DNA of 64,000 bases, taken from Gammaproteobacteria bacterium. Its GTDB lineage: Bacteria; Pseudomonadota; Gammaproteobacteria; Pseudomonadales; UBA5518. The translations under genes and the position numbers were made by a program. This document shows positions 9,886 to 17,879 of the stretch, piece after piece. The stretch lies in contig JADIYI010000008.1 of assembly GCA_016705365.1 (NCBI GenBank), positions 992,001 to 1,056,000 on the forward strand, in the 5' to 3' direction. The notes beneath the pieces were generated by a model. The model was not told where the DNA came from and did no database searches. It was given only the letters and a program-made list of their open reading frames with translations. Numbering within the stretch: the stretch's first letter is position 1; the number at the start of each line of letters is the position of its first letter.

Positions 9886-10407
9886 CTACGCCGGTGGCAG
9901 CGGTATTTCCGTTACCGGCATGCTTTCCGGCATGCCACCCAGGCTGACAGCGCACTTCGAGGTGGCATTGAAGGCGGCAATCGAAATCGCCATATGGCAG
10001 ATCTGCTCGGCCGAAAAATGTGTCTGCAGCCGGACCACCAGCTGTGGATCGATGCTCCCGGGGCTGCGCAGATAGACGTCGGCGAAAGCGAGCACGAGTT
10101 TTTCGATTTCCGACAGATCGCTGGTGTCGAAATCGTCCTCGATGCGCGCAACTTTTTCTTCGGTCAGGCCATCCTGGCGCGCCACGTCATAGCGCACGTT
10201 GCGGCAGAACACGCAGTTTACCGTGCGTGCGTTGCGTAGCCTGAGCATCTCGAGAAACGCCGAACGCACGCTGTTGCGCCGCCAGACGCTGTCGTTCAGT
10301 TGCACGATCGGGTCGAGCGTCTCGGGCACCAGGCCAAAACTGCTGTCGCGGATCAAGTTGCCGGTATTGGTGCCGGGCGTTCCCGCCCGCGGCCGCGAAC
10401 CGCTCAT
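9886..10407 (-). CDS. Carboxymuconolactone decarboxylase-like (AhpD fold) protein with CxxC
   Basis: A 173-residue AhpD-fold protein. It carries a CVFCRN motif, a CxxC at the position used by AhpD-type peroxidase-associated proteins for thiol redox chemistry, followed by the all-alpha segment AEQICHMAISIAAFN. Function is uncertain: family members include alkylhydroperoxidase AhpD and true carboxymuconolactone decarboxylases. The ATG at 10407 overlaps the stop of the upstream gene by four bases, so both are read from one message and the products may form a heteromer. Confidence 0.75.
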   Translation of the reverse strand: MSGSRPRAGTPGTNTGNLIRDSSFGLVPETLDPIVQLNDSVWRRNSVRSAFLEMLRLRNARTVNCVFCRNVRYDVARQDGLTEEKVARIEDDFDTSDLSEIEKLVLAFADVYLRSPGSIDPQLVVRLQTHFSAEQICHMAISIAAFNATSKCAVSLGGMPESMPVTEIPLPPA

Positions 10408-10886
10408 GACAACGCTCCGTGAGCGGGTGTGCCGGCGGTGTGCAGAGTGCTGAATATCAGCGCCAGCCGGATGCGTCCATCGATGAACCCCAGCGCTTCG
10501 ATAAGACACATGAGTCCCGCTTCGCCAAAATGTTCTTTCACCGCGTCCGCCAGATCGTCACTGATCGCGGCCGGGTCCTGGGCATAGATCTCGGTGAACT
10601 CCAGAACCGCACGCTCCGCGGGGCTGAACTGCGGGTCCCTGAAATAGTTGCCGGTGAGCAGTGAGTCTGCTTTTCCCGGGTCGAGGCCGGTATCGCGACG
10701 CAGTTCGAGTTCGGCCGGGGCCTGGTGAAACCGTGCAAGACGCAGGCGACACAATTCGAGCAGTTGCGAGGAGAGGTGAGGCTGCATCCACAGCGCATCC
10801 CAGACAGCCTCGTACGCCTCCGTTATGCGGCCACCCGCCGCGAGGGCGCTCGGCAATGTTTGGGTGTTCAGTGCGCTGACATTCAT
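10404..10886 (-). CDS. Carboxymuconolactone decarboxylase-like protein lacking CxxC
   Basis: A 160-residue protein with the same architecture as its downstream neighbour. It has the family-type segments WMQPHLSSQLLELCRLRLA and LTGNYFRDPQFSPAERAVL, but only a single Cys where the neighbour has CxxC, so a thiol-disulfide reaction is unlikely in this subunit. The start at 10886 is the second possible Met and fits the family length. Its stop overlaps the next start (ATGA). The arrangement looks like an old tandem duplication with one copy losing the redox pair. Confidence 0.7.
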   Translation of the reverse strand: MNVSALNTQTLPSALAAGGRITEAYEAVWDALWMQPHLSSQLLELCRLRLARFHQAPAELELRRDTGLDPGKADSLLTGNYFRDPQFSPAERAVLEFTEIYAQDPAAISDDLADAVKEHFGEAGLMCLIEALGFIDGRIRLALIFSTLHTAGTPAHGALS

Positions 10887-11021
10887 GCGGCTCAGGACCA
10901 GGACGCGGTTCGGCCACGTTAGCCGCACCCGCCTGCGAGGTCAATCACACGATGGTGCCGCGGGATCCGGTTGCGCAACTCACCCGGCAACTGGACATGA
11001 AGCGGTTCCAGCGTGCGACGG

Positions 11022-11050
11022 TTGACCCGCAGGCCGCTTCGGCGTATACC
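11022..11050 (+). promoter_or_regulatory. Sigma-70-type promoter for a possible small RNA
   Basis: TTGACC (11022-11027) and TATACC (11045-11050) are separated by exactly 17 bases. Predicted transcription starts near 11057. No good reading frame with a ribosome-binding site begins just downstream, but a clear terminator ends at about 11160. Confidence 0.55.
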
Positions 11051-11056
11051 TTGTCG

Positions 11057-11160
11057 TGCTCGTGCAATCGGGCGCGCAGGACGCTCCATCGAGAGCGCCA
11101 GGACGGGTCATACCCATGCTGTCGAGGCCGCCAAGTGAAATCGGCGGCCTCGTTTTATTG
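11057..11160 (+). ncRNA. Candidate small RNA, about 100 nt
   Basis: Inferred from a consensus-like promoter just upstream and an intrinsic terminator at its end. The predicted transcript contains two copies of CAGGACG (11077-11083 and 11099-11105) separated by a short CGCTC/GAGCG hairpin, then a small GGGT-CAT-ACCC hairpin, then the terminator stem. The CAGGACG element resembles the CAGGA(N)G repeats that bind CsrA/RsmA in CsrB-type RNAs, though two copies is far fewer than CsrB carries. It could instead be a leader for the gene remnant that follows. Confidence 0.4.
11125..11160 (+). terminator. Rho-independent terminator
   Basis: A perfect nine-pair stem (GAGGCCGCC, 11125-11133, with GGCGGCCTC, 11144-11152) and a ten-base loop are followed by GTTTTATT on the plus strand. 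The T-run is only on this strand, so it ends plus-strand transcription. Confidence 0.8.
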
Positions 11161-11254
11161 TCGATCCAGTCTGTAGTTCATCGCTCCACGCAGTGATTCG
11201 CAGGCGCGCCGGGCAGCGCGGATCGACGTTCCGGAATCGGTGGTGAGTGTTCGC

Positions 11255-11491
11255 ATGTCATATCTGCCCTGCATTGAAATCGAGCCCGAACTCGCGGCGC
11301 GCGCCACGGTGATCCATCACGGCAGCCGCGATCCGATGGTCGCCGAAGAGCTCGGTCACCAGGCGCACAGCACCCTGCTCGCGATGGGCTACCAGGCGCA
11401 GTACCGGGCGTATCGCATGGAGCACAATGTGTGCGCCGAGCAGATCCCGGATATTTCACGATGGCTGCAGCGCGTGCTGTCAGCGGCCTGA
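11255..11491 (+). pseudogene. Remnant of a phospholipase/carboxylesterase, C-terminal part only
   Basis: About 78 residues match the end of the alpha/beta-hydrolase carboxylesterase family. Visible are the HHGSRDPMV segment with the acid residue, and YRMEHNVCAEQI, where the catalytic His normally sits as in MPHSVCxEEI. The nucleophile GxSxG region and the first two-thirds of the enzyme are absent upstream, where the sequence is unrelated and holds the candidate RNA and terminator. A short translated peptide is possible from ATG 11255, but it cannot be an active esterase. Confidence 0.65.
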
Positions 11492-11501
11492 GGATTTCAT
11501 G

Positions 11502-12041
11502 ATGCGCAATTCCCTGCAGGACCAGTTGCTGAAATCCGGTCTGGTCAACGAAAAAAAGCTCAAGGAAGCGAGCCGCGCGAAGAGCAAGCAGACCAGGCAG
11601 GCGGGGAAAAACGCCGCGCAGCTCGACGAGGAGCGACGCCTCGCGGAGCAGGCCTTGCGCGACAAGGCCGACAGCGACCGGCAGCTTGCCCGGGAGCGCA
11701 ATGCCGCCGTGCATCAGCGCGAGCTCGCGGCCCAGGTCGCGCAGCTGGTGCAGCATTACCGGCAGTCACGCGAAGGGGGCGATGTTCCCTACAATTTTTC
11801 CGATGCCGGCATCATCAAGAAGTTGCTGGTCACTGCCCGTCTGCGCGAGCAGTTGATTCGCGGCCAGCTGGTGATCGTGCGCTCGGGCAAGCACTACGAA
11901 CTGGTGCCGGTCACGGCCGGCGAGAGAATCAGGAGTCGTGACCCCGGGGCCATCGTGGTGTGGAACCAGCCGGCGACGGATCAGTCGGGCGAAGACGATC
12001 CGTACAAGGACTTTCCGATACCCGATGACCTGATGTGGTGA
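11502..12041 (+). CDS. yaiL: DUF2058 family protein (YaiL-like)
   Basis: A 179-residue cytoplasmic protein of the DUF2058 family. The N-terminus (MRNSLQDQLLKSGLVNEKK) and the highly charged, probably coiled-coil Lys/Arg/Gln-rich stretch at residues 15-80 are typical, as is the C-terminal domain with YNFSDAGIIKKLLV and a VRSGKHYELVP strand. Its molecular role is not established. Two adjacent ATGs exist; the second (11502) has the better spacing from GAGGA (11490-11494). Confidence 0.88.
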   Translation: MRNSLQDQLLKSGLVNEKKLKEASRAKSKQTRQAGKNAAQLDEERRLAEQALRDKADSDRQLARERNAAVHQRELAAQVAQLVQHYRQSREGGDVPYNFSDAGIIKKLLVTARLREQLIRGQLVIVRSGKHYELVPVTAGERIRSRDPGAIVVWNQPATDQSGEDDPYKDFPIPDDLMW

Positions 12042-12099
12042 GGGCGCGGTTTGGCCGCACGATCCCCGGATCGATATGCCGGACGTGTGATAATGCGGC

Positions 12100-13470
12100 A
12101 TGAACAGATTTTCCGAACTGATGCTCGTTCCCGAACTGCTGCAGGCAGTCGAGGCGCTCGGCTACACAGAGATGACCGAGATACAGGCAGCTGCGTTACC
12201 GCCCATGCTTGCAGCTCACGATGTGCTGGCGCAGGCAAAGACCGGTAGTGGCAAGACAGCGGCATTTGGCCTGGCATTGCTGGCGCGCTTGCAGAGCGAG
12301 AACGCGTGTTTGCAAAGCCTGGTGTTGTGTCCGACGCGGGAACTCGCCGATCAGATCAGCAAGGAGATCCGCGCGCTGGTGCGATTCATTCCCAACGTTA
12401 AAGTGCTGAGCCTGTGTGGGGGCGTGCCGGTCCGGGTTCAGTTGCCTTCGCTCGCCCACCAGCCGCATATCGTGGTCGGCACGCCCGGGCGCATCCAGGA
12501 TCTGATCGACAGGCAGGCGCTGAAGCTCGATGCGCTGTGCAACGTGGTAGTCGACGAGGCGGACCGCATGCTCGACATGGGCTTTCTCGATGCGATCGGG
12601 CGGATCCTCGAGAAAACCCCGGCAACACGCAGCACCTGGATGTTTTCGGCCACTTACCCGGAAGAAGTGCGGGCGATCAGCCGCCGGTTCCAGAAGGACC
12701 CGGTCCCGGTCACGGTCGCGGACCGGCACGATGAATCGGTGATCCGGCAGCAGTTCCACCAGGTCGAGCCCTCGGCCAAGCCGGATGCGGTCATTGCCTT
12801 GCTGCTGGCGCACCGGCCGCAGAGTTGCCTGGTTTTCTGCAACACCCGGATCGATACCAGGAACTTGGTGGATGTGCTGTGGAAACGTGGTGTGCCGGCT
12901 ATCGCGCTGCATGGCGATCTCGAGCAGCGCGAGCGCGAGGAGGCCCTGTTGCAGTTTGCCAACGGCAGTTGCCGCGTCCTGGTGGCGACCGATGTCGCGG
13001 CCCGCGGTCTGGATATCAAGGCGCTGCCGATGGTGATTGCCTACGAACTGTCGAACGATGCCGATGTGCACGTGCATCGTGCCGGTCGCACCGGCAGGGC
13101 AGGCGAAAGCGGCGCGGCATTCAGCCTGGTGGCGGGGCGCGAGATGGGCCGCATCGCGGCCATCGAGCGTGCACTGGGCAGGCCGATCGAGTGGACGCGG
13201 CTGCCGCAGGCGGGCGGATTGCTGCCGCTGCCGGTACCGGCAATGAAAACCCTGTTGATCGAAGCGGGGCGCCAGGACAAGTTGCGTCCGGGCGATATCC
13301 TGGGCGCACTGACCGGGGAAGCGGGCCTGCAGGCCTCGCAGATCGGCAAGATCGATGTGTTTCCGACCCGCTCCTATGTCGCGCTGGAGCGCGATTGCCT
13401 CGATGCGGCGGCAAGGAAACTGCGGGCCGGAAAGATCAAGGGGCGCAATATCCGGGTGCGAAAACTCTGA
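12100..13470 (+). CDS. dbpA: ATP-dependent RNA helicase DbpA
   Basis: DEAD-box helicase that acts in 50S ribosome assembly by binding hairpin 92 of 23S rRNA. The 456-residue chain has motif I AQAKTGSGKT, DEAD in VVDEADRMLDMGF, SAT in FSATYPEE, ARGLD and HRAGRTGRAG. The last ~75 residues (KIDVFPTRSYVALER, ending KGRNIRVRKL) form the RNA-recognition-like domain that separates DbpA from RhlB, RhlE and SrmB. The gene stands alone between yaiL and a convergent gene. Confidence 0.95.
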   Translation: MNRFSELMLVPELLQAVEALGYTEMTEIQAAALPPMLAAHDVLAQAKTGSGKTAAFGLALLARLQSENACLQSLVLCPTRELADQISKEIRALVRFIPNVKVLSLCGGVPVRVQLPSLAHQPHIVVGTPGRIQDLIDRQALKLDALCNVVVDEADRMLDMGFLDAIGRILEKTPATRSTWMFSATYPEEVRAISRRFQKDPVPVTVADRHDESVIRQQFHQVEPSAKPDAVIALLLAHRPQSCLVFCNTRIDTRNLVDVLWKRGVPAIALHGDLEQREREEALLQFANGSCRVLVATDVAARGLDIKALPMVIAYELSNDADVHVHRAGRTGRAGESGAAFSLVAGREMGRIAAIERALGRPIEWTRLPQAGGLLPLPVPAMKTLLIEAGRQDKLRPGDILGALTGEAGLQASQIGKIDVFPTRSYVALERDCLDAAARKLRAGKIKGRNIRVRKL

Positions 13471-13522
13471 GCTGATGCGCGGCGCGCGATCAGGCGACCT
13501 CGAACTGCTCGGCACCCATGCT

Positions 13523-13538
13523 CCGGGTTCGCACCCGG
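13523..13538. terminator. Possible bidirectional terminator hairpin
   Basis: CCGGGT (13523-13528), loop TCGC, ACCCGG (13533-13538) lies between the convergent ends of dbpA and the VOC gene. No T-run follows on either strand, so the stem alone supports this weakly. Confidence 0.3.
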
Positions 13539-13548
13539 CGCACAGCCC

Positions 13549-13932
13549 TCATTGCGCGTGGTGCTGAAGAATCTCGATCTGGTAGCCGTCGGGATCCTTG
13601 ATGAATGCGGCCGTGACCGGCCACTGCTCGAGACGCACCGGTGCCGCGACCGATTCGCTTCCGGCATCGATTGCCCGTTGGTACAGGCCCTGGCAGTCGT
13701 CGGTGTTCAGATAGAGTTTCCACAACGCGTTCCCGTGATCGATCGGTCCGCTATGGTCGTGGTGCCATGCGAGCTGGATCCGGTTGCCGCTGGCGCCTGC
13801 GAGCACCACCTCGCTGACATTCGGAATTTCTATGCGGTGCGTGATTTCCAGTCCGAGCACCTGCTTGTAGAACTCGACCGAGCGTTCGAGGTTGCTGACG
13901 TTGATGCAGAACTGATCCAGGCTGTTTTTCAT
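13549..13932 (-). CDS. VOC superfamily protein (glyoxalase-like)
   Basis: A 127-residue vicinal-oxygen-chelate fold protein with two beta-alpha-beta-beta-beta halves: DQFCINVSNLERSVEFYKQVLGL and WPVTAAFIKDPDGYQIEILQ. Metal-ligand positions typical of glyoxalase I are seen in part (Gln near the N-terminal half, Glu in QIEIL). This matches lactoylglutathione lyase-like proteins of similar length, but the substrate cannot be told from sequence. It runs toward dbpA. Confidence 0.82.
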   Translation of the reverse strand: MKNSLDQFCINVSNLERSVEFYKQVLGLEITHRIEIPNVSEVVLAGASGNRIQLAWHHDHSGPIDHGNALWKLYLNTDDCQGLYQRAIDAGSESVAAPVRLEQWPVTAAFIKDPDGYQIEILQHHAQ

Positions 13933-14045
13933 TCATCGCTCCCTGTTCGATGACGTGCGCGCAATCGTATACCGGATCGGGGGGCATCGGATTACCGGCG
14001 CTGCCGATGCGCCTTCCCGTTCCCGCGGCGCTGTGCTCCTCGTCG

Positions 14046-14312
14046 CTATCGCAGCTGGCTGTCCTTGCTGCCGCGGCGGTTGTAGCCGGTGTTGTCCATC
14101 TGTGTCCTGTCGTGCGCGGATTGACAGGCGACGCACAAGCGAACACCCGGAATGGCTTTGCGGCGCGCTTCGGGAATCGCGCTGGCGCATTCCTCGCAGC
14201 AACTCAGGCTCTCACCGCTGGGAAGACGGCTGCGCGCGCGCTTCACCGCGTCTTCCACGCTGGCATCGATCTGGTCCTGTACCGCACCGTCCTTTGCCCA
14301 CCCGCCGGCCAT
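14046..14312 (-). CDS. ybiI: DksA/TraR-type C4 zinc-finger protein YbiI
   Basis: An 88-residue protein nearly identical in layout to E. coli YbiI: start MAGGWAKDGAVQDQID, zinc finger CCEECASAIPEARRKAIPG with a second CxxC pair in LCVACQ, and the tail GYNRRGSKDSQLR. It probably binds RNA polymerase or a partner as a small DksA relative, but the role is not settled. GGGAG lies just upstream of the ATG at 14312. A longer frame upstream (to 14480) is not supported by the family length. Confidence 0.9.
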   Translation of the reverse strand: MAGGWAKDGAVQDQIDASVEDAVKRARSRLPSGESLSCCEECASAIPEARRKAIPGVRLCVACQSAHDRTQMDNTGYNRRGSKDSQLR

Positions 14313-14435
14313 CCCAACTCCCTTGATCAGCGATTGCATCGCATCCAATTCGGTCAAGTCACCGATTTTACGCCGCGGGGACAGAAAGTAATCAAGTTTG
14401 CTCCCGATGTCCGGTGTTCGCAGTCGTGATAAAGT

Positions 14436-14467
14436 GCTTTTGCGTTGTGGCAGCACAACGCAAAAGC
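14436..14467. promoter_or_regulatory. Perfect 14-bp inverted repeat between divergent genes
   Basis: GCTTTTGCGTTGTG (14436-14449) and its exact complement (14454-14467) are separated by GCAG. It lies 37 bases before the GFA gene and 124 bases before ybiI on the other strand. It lacks a T-run, so it is more likely an operator or an mRNA leader hairpin than a terminator. Confidence 0.5.
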
Positions 14468-14503
14468 AACCATTCATCACGCTTCTGCCGGAGGTATCTG
14501 GTC

Positions 14504-14938
14504 ATGAACAGTTCGCAAGTCTGCAAGGGCAAGTGTTTCTGCGGGGCGGTCGAAATAGAAGTGTCGGGGTCGCCCGAGGCGATGGGATATTGCCATTGCG
14601 AATCCTGTCGTCACTGGTCCGCGGGCCCGGTCAATGCGTTTTCCCTGTGGAAACCGGATTCGGTGCGCGTCACCAGGGGGTTGGACAATATCGGCACCTA
14701 CGCCAGGACCGACCGGAGTCATCGCAAGTGGTGCAAGAGTTGCGGCGGTCACCTGATGACCGATCATCCGCAAATGGGCCTGGTCGATGTATATGCGGCC
14801 TTGCTGCCGCAGCTGGAGTTTCAGCCTGCGTTGCATGTGTTCTATTCGGAGTCGGTGCTCGCCATAAAGGACGGCTTGCCGAAAATGCATGACATGCCCG
14901 CCGAGATGGGCGGGTCGGGCGACATGCTACCCGAGTAG
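14504..14938 (+). CDS. GFA family glutathione-dependent formaldehyde-activating-like protein
   Basis: A 144-residue CENP-V/GFA fold zinc protein. Ligand Cys residues appear in KCFCGAVEI, YCHCESC and WCKSCGGHL, the two-site zinc arrangement of this family. Named members include Gfa of Paracoccus, but most relatives have unknown substrates, so an actual role with formaldehyde is not implied. ATG 14504 follows GGAGG at 14489-14493. Confidence 0.85.
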   Translation: MNSSQVCKGKCFCGAVEIEVSGSPEAMGYCHCESCRHWSAGPVNAFSLWKPDSVRVTRGLDNIGTYARTDRSHRKWCKSCGGHLMTDHPQMGLVDVYAALLPQLEFQPALHVFYSESVLAIKDGLPKMHDMPAEMGGSGDMLPE

Positions 14939-14983
14939 TGCGCAGCCGTTCATCGGTACTTTGAACGAGGCAGGGATATTGCG

Positions 14984-16357
14984 GTGAGCGAAGCGAATCG
15001 TACGGCGGAAGGGTGCAGTGCAGGGGCATTCCCGCGCATCGTGTGCAAGTTCGGCGGCTCGAGCCTGGCCGGCGCCGAACAGTTCCACAAGGTGCGAGCG
15101 ATCATCGAGGCCGATCAGCGGCGTCGGATCATCGTGCCGTCCGCTCCGGGCAAGCGCGATACCGGGGATGCCAAGATCACCGATCTGCTGTACCTCTGCC
15201 ATCATGCGGCGAGCGTCGGTACCGATTTCTCCGCGCCCTTCGCGCAGATCGTCGCGCGTTTTTGCGGCATCGAACGCGAGCTTGGTGTCGCTGCGGGTAT
15301 CGAGCCGCGCCTCGAGGCGTTTCGCGCGGAGCTGGCAAGTGGGGTGAGTGCCGATTACGCGGCGTCGCGTGGCGAGTATTGCTGTGCGCTGTTGCTTGCG
15401 GCCTGGCTCGGCGCGGAGTTTGTCGAGCCTGCCGAGTGCGTGGTGATCGAATCGAATGGTGTGGTCGATCCGCAGACCTGGGACCTGCTCGGCGCGCGCT
15501 TGGCCGCCACCGACAGGCTGTACGTCATGCCCGGCTTCTATGGACGCGATGCGCAGGGGCGGGTGCGCACGTTCACCCGCGGCGGCTCGGATGTGAGCGG
15601 TGCGATCGCCGCGCGCGCGACGGGCGCGATGCTCTACGAAAACTGGACCGATGTCTCTGGCCTGCTGATGGCGGACCCGCGCATCGTGGACAAGCCGCGG
15701 CCGATGGCGGAAGTCACCTACGCCGAAATCCGCGAGTTGTCCTACATGGGCGCCAGCGTGCTGCATGACGAGGCCATGGCGCCGGTGCGCGAGGTGGGCA
15801 TCCCGGTCAATATCCGCAACACCAACGATCCATCCGATCCCGGTACGCGCATCGTTGCCAAGCTATCGCCCGAGACGGTGCTGAATACCCAGATCGCCGG
15901 TATCGCGGGCAAGACCAGCTTCGCGATGATCACGATCGCCAAGCACCTGATGAACCGCGAGGTGGGTTTTGTCTATCGGCTGCTCGGCGTGCTCGAACAC
16001 AACGGCATTCCGTTCGAGCATTGCCCGTCGAGCATCGACAGCGTCAGCGTGGTGGTGGAGGCGATGCAGCTCGAGGGTCGCGTCGAACAGGTGCTGGAGG
16101 AAATCCGCCGCACGCTGCAACCCGACGAGATCGAATACGTGCCGCAGATCGCGCTGATCGCGGTGGTCGGCGAGGAGATGGCGCATAGTGTGGGTATCGC
16201 CGCGAAGATTTTTTCCGCGCTTGCGGCGGCGGGCGTGAACATGCGCCTGATCAACCAGGGCGCATCCGAGCTGAACATCATCGTGGGTGTGGCGCCCGAG
16301 GATTACCCGGGCGCGGTGCGAGCGATCTACGCGGCCTTCGTGTCGCAGGACGAGTGA
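14984..16357 (+). CDS. Aspartate kinase
   Basis: Phosphorylates aspartate in the first step of lysine, methionine and threonine synthesis. The 457-residue enzyme has KFGGSSLAG near residue 22, IVPSAPGKR, the FTRGGSDVSG phosphate-binding loop, and two C-terminal ACT domains (from about residue 310; LIAVVGEEM in the second). The PSAPGKR form and overall length resemble the mono-functional type common in Firmicutes and scattered in Proteobacteria rather than E. coli LysC. GTG at 14984 is the only start fitting the N-terminus. The stop is two bases before the cbpA ATG. Confidence 0.92.
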   Translation: MSEANRTAEGCSAGAFPRIVCKFGGSSLAGAEQFHKVRAIIEADQRRRIIVPSAPGKRDTGDAKITDLLYLCHHAASVGTDFSAPFAQIVARFCGIERELGVAAGIEPRLEAFRAELASGVSADYAASRGEYCCALLLAAWLGAEFVEPAECVVIESNGVVDPQTWDLLGARLAATDRLYVMPGFYGRDAQGRVRTFTRGGSDVSGAIAARATGAMLYENWTDVSGLLMADPRIVDKPRPMAEVTYAEIRELSYMGASVLHDEAMAPVREVGIPVNIRNTNDPSDPGTRIVAKLSPETVLNTQIAGIAGKTSFAMITIAKHLMNREVGFVYRLLGVLEHNGIPFEHCPSSIDSVSVVVEAMQLEGRVEQVLEEIRRTLQPDEIEYVPQIALIAVVGEEMAHSVGIAAKIFSALAAAGVNMRLINQGASELNIIVGVAPEDYPGAVRAIYAAFVSQDE

Positions 16358-16359
16358 TC

Positions 16360-17307
16360 ATGGAATTCAAGGATTACTACAGGATACTCGGCGTGGAGCC
16401 CGGTGCCGACGAGGCGGCCATCAAGACGGCCTATCGTCGCCTCGCTCGCAAGTATCACCCGGATGTCAGCGACCATGCGGATGCCGAGGCCCAGTTCAAG
16501 GAAGTGGCCGAGGCGTACCAGGTGCTCAAGGATGCCGCCAAGCGGGCTGATTACGATCAACTGCGTGCACACCGCGAGCAGCATCGTGAAGACTCGTTCG
16601 AGCCACCGCCCGGTTGGCGACCCTCGAGCGGTTTTGCCTATACCGAGGCCGGGCCGCAGGCCGGGTTCTCGGATTTCTTCGAGGCCATATTCGGGGCTGC
16701 CCGGGCCCAGGCTTCGGCGGATCGTGAACAGCAGCGGCGTGGGCAGGACCTGGAAATGGAATTGCCGGTGTTTCTCGAGGATCTGGTCGGCAATGCGCCG
16801 CAACATCTCGCATTCAAGGTGCCCTGTTTCGATGCCCAGGGGCATCGGCTTGCGGATGCGGAGAAATCCCTCAAGGTGAACTTGCCGCCGGGTATCGGCG
16901 ATGGCGAGCTGATCCGGCTCAAGGGACAGGGAGGGCGCGGCATCGGCAACGGGGCCGAGGGGGATCTGTTCGTGCGCGTGCGCCTGGTGCCGCACCCGCT
17001 GTTCGATGTCGAGCGTCACAACCTGCTCGTTACGGTCCCGGTGGCGCCCTGGGAAGCGGCGCTCGGTGCGAAGGTGGAAGTCCCCACCCTCAGCGGCAGC
17101 ATAAAGCTCAAGATCCCGGCCAACAGCCAGAGCGGCACGAAGTTGCGAATCAAGGGCAACGGGCTGCCCGGCAAGACCGGCCCGGGTGATCTGTATGCGA
17201 TTTTGAAGGTGGTGATGCCAGCGACCATGAATGACGAACAAAAAGCGTTGTGGCAGGCGCTGGCGGAGCGCGCCGCTTTCGATCCGCGCTCGCAGTGGAG
17301 GAAATAG
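16360..17307 (+). CDS. cbpA: Curved DNA-binding protein CbpA (DnaJ-like co-chaperone)
   Basis: DnaJ-family co-chaperone of DnaK that also binds curved DNA. The 315-residue protein has an N-terminal J-domain (residues ~4-70) with the HPD tripeptide in ARKYHPDVSDH, a Gly/aromatic linker with FSDFFEAIFG, and two C-terminal beta domains (KVNLPPGIGDGELIRLKGQG). There is no DnaJ-type zinc finger, which fits CbpA. The ATG at 16360 starts two bases after the aspartate kinase stop, and cbpM follows after two bases. Confidence 0.93.
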   Translation: MEFKDYYRILGVEPGADEAAIKTAYRRLARKYHPDVSDHADAEAQFKEVAEAYQVLKDAAKRADYDQLRAHREQHREDSFEPPPGWRPSSGFAYTEAGPQAGFSDFFEAIFGAARAQASADREQQRRGQDLEMELPVFLEDLVGNAPQHLAFKVPCFDAQGHRLADAEKSLKVNLPPGIGDGELIRLKGQGGRGIGNGAEGDLFVRVRLVPHPLFDVERHNLLVTVPVAPWEAALGAKVEVPTLSGSIKLKIPANSQSGTKLRIKGNGLPGKTGPGDLYAILKVVMPATMNDEQKALWQALAERAAFDPRSQWRK

Positions 17308-17309
17308 CC

Positions 17310-17609
17310 ATGGCTACGCATGCTGAAATCATGATCTGCACCGACGAATTGTGTCAGCGCATTTCGGTCACAGTTACGGATATGCGGGAAATCGTGGCAC
17401 ACGGCATCATCGAGCCGGTCAACGCCGATCCCGATGACTGGCAATTCACGCCAGAGACCGCAACCCTCGCTGCCCGCGCCGTGCGTTTGCACCGCGACCT
17501 GCAGATCGATTGGCCGGGAGTGGCGCTGGCGCTGGAATTGCTCGACGAACTGCAGCAGCTGAAGCGGGAGAACCGCCGGCTGTTGCGGCGGCTCGAGCGT
17601 TTCGGGTAG
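17310..17609 (+). CDS. cbpM: Chaperone modulator CbpM
   Basis: A 99-residue MerR-like helical protein that inhibits CbpA by binding its J-domain. The segment DELCQRISVTVTDMREIVAHGIIEP and the C-terminal leucine-rich helix (ALALELLDELQQLKRENRRL) match the family. It lies two bases after cbpA, the usual order. The following 270 bases up to the next start hold no supported gene. Confidence 0.92.
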   Translation: MATHAEIMICTDELCQRISVTVTDMREIVAHGIIEPVNADPDDWQFTPETATLAARAVRLHRDLQIDWPGVALALELLDELQQLKRENRRLLRRLERFG

Positions 17610-17879
17610 AGGCGAGCGCGTTGTACGGAGACAGGCGCTGTTAGCGGGCGCGCGCTTCGGGCTCCCAGGGCAAGGCCGAGTTCCCGCTCCCACCAATCGT
17701 GGCCGTAATTGGCGACGTACAGCGTGGCGCTTGCCCCGGTGATCGGCCCAGCCACTTGCAATCGCATCGTCGACGGCTGCCATCACCGGAGAGCATTGAT
17801 GGTTGACGCATGGTTTGCAGCGCCGGCCGCAATATGAATCCGGCCCCGGGATGCGGCGCGCGGTGATAGCATTCCCGGC

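Noticed and set aside
11057..11160. A full CsrB/RsmZ-type RNA
   Set aside because: Only two CAGGACG elements are present, against many in CsrB-type RNAs, so it is kept as an unassigned candidate RNA.
17641..17832. Short minus-strand frames between cbpM and rsuA
   Set aside because: No start signal or family, and they run into antisense cbpM sequence.
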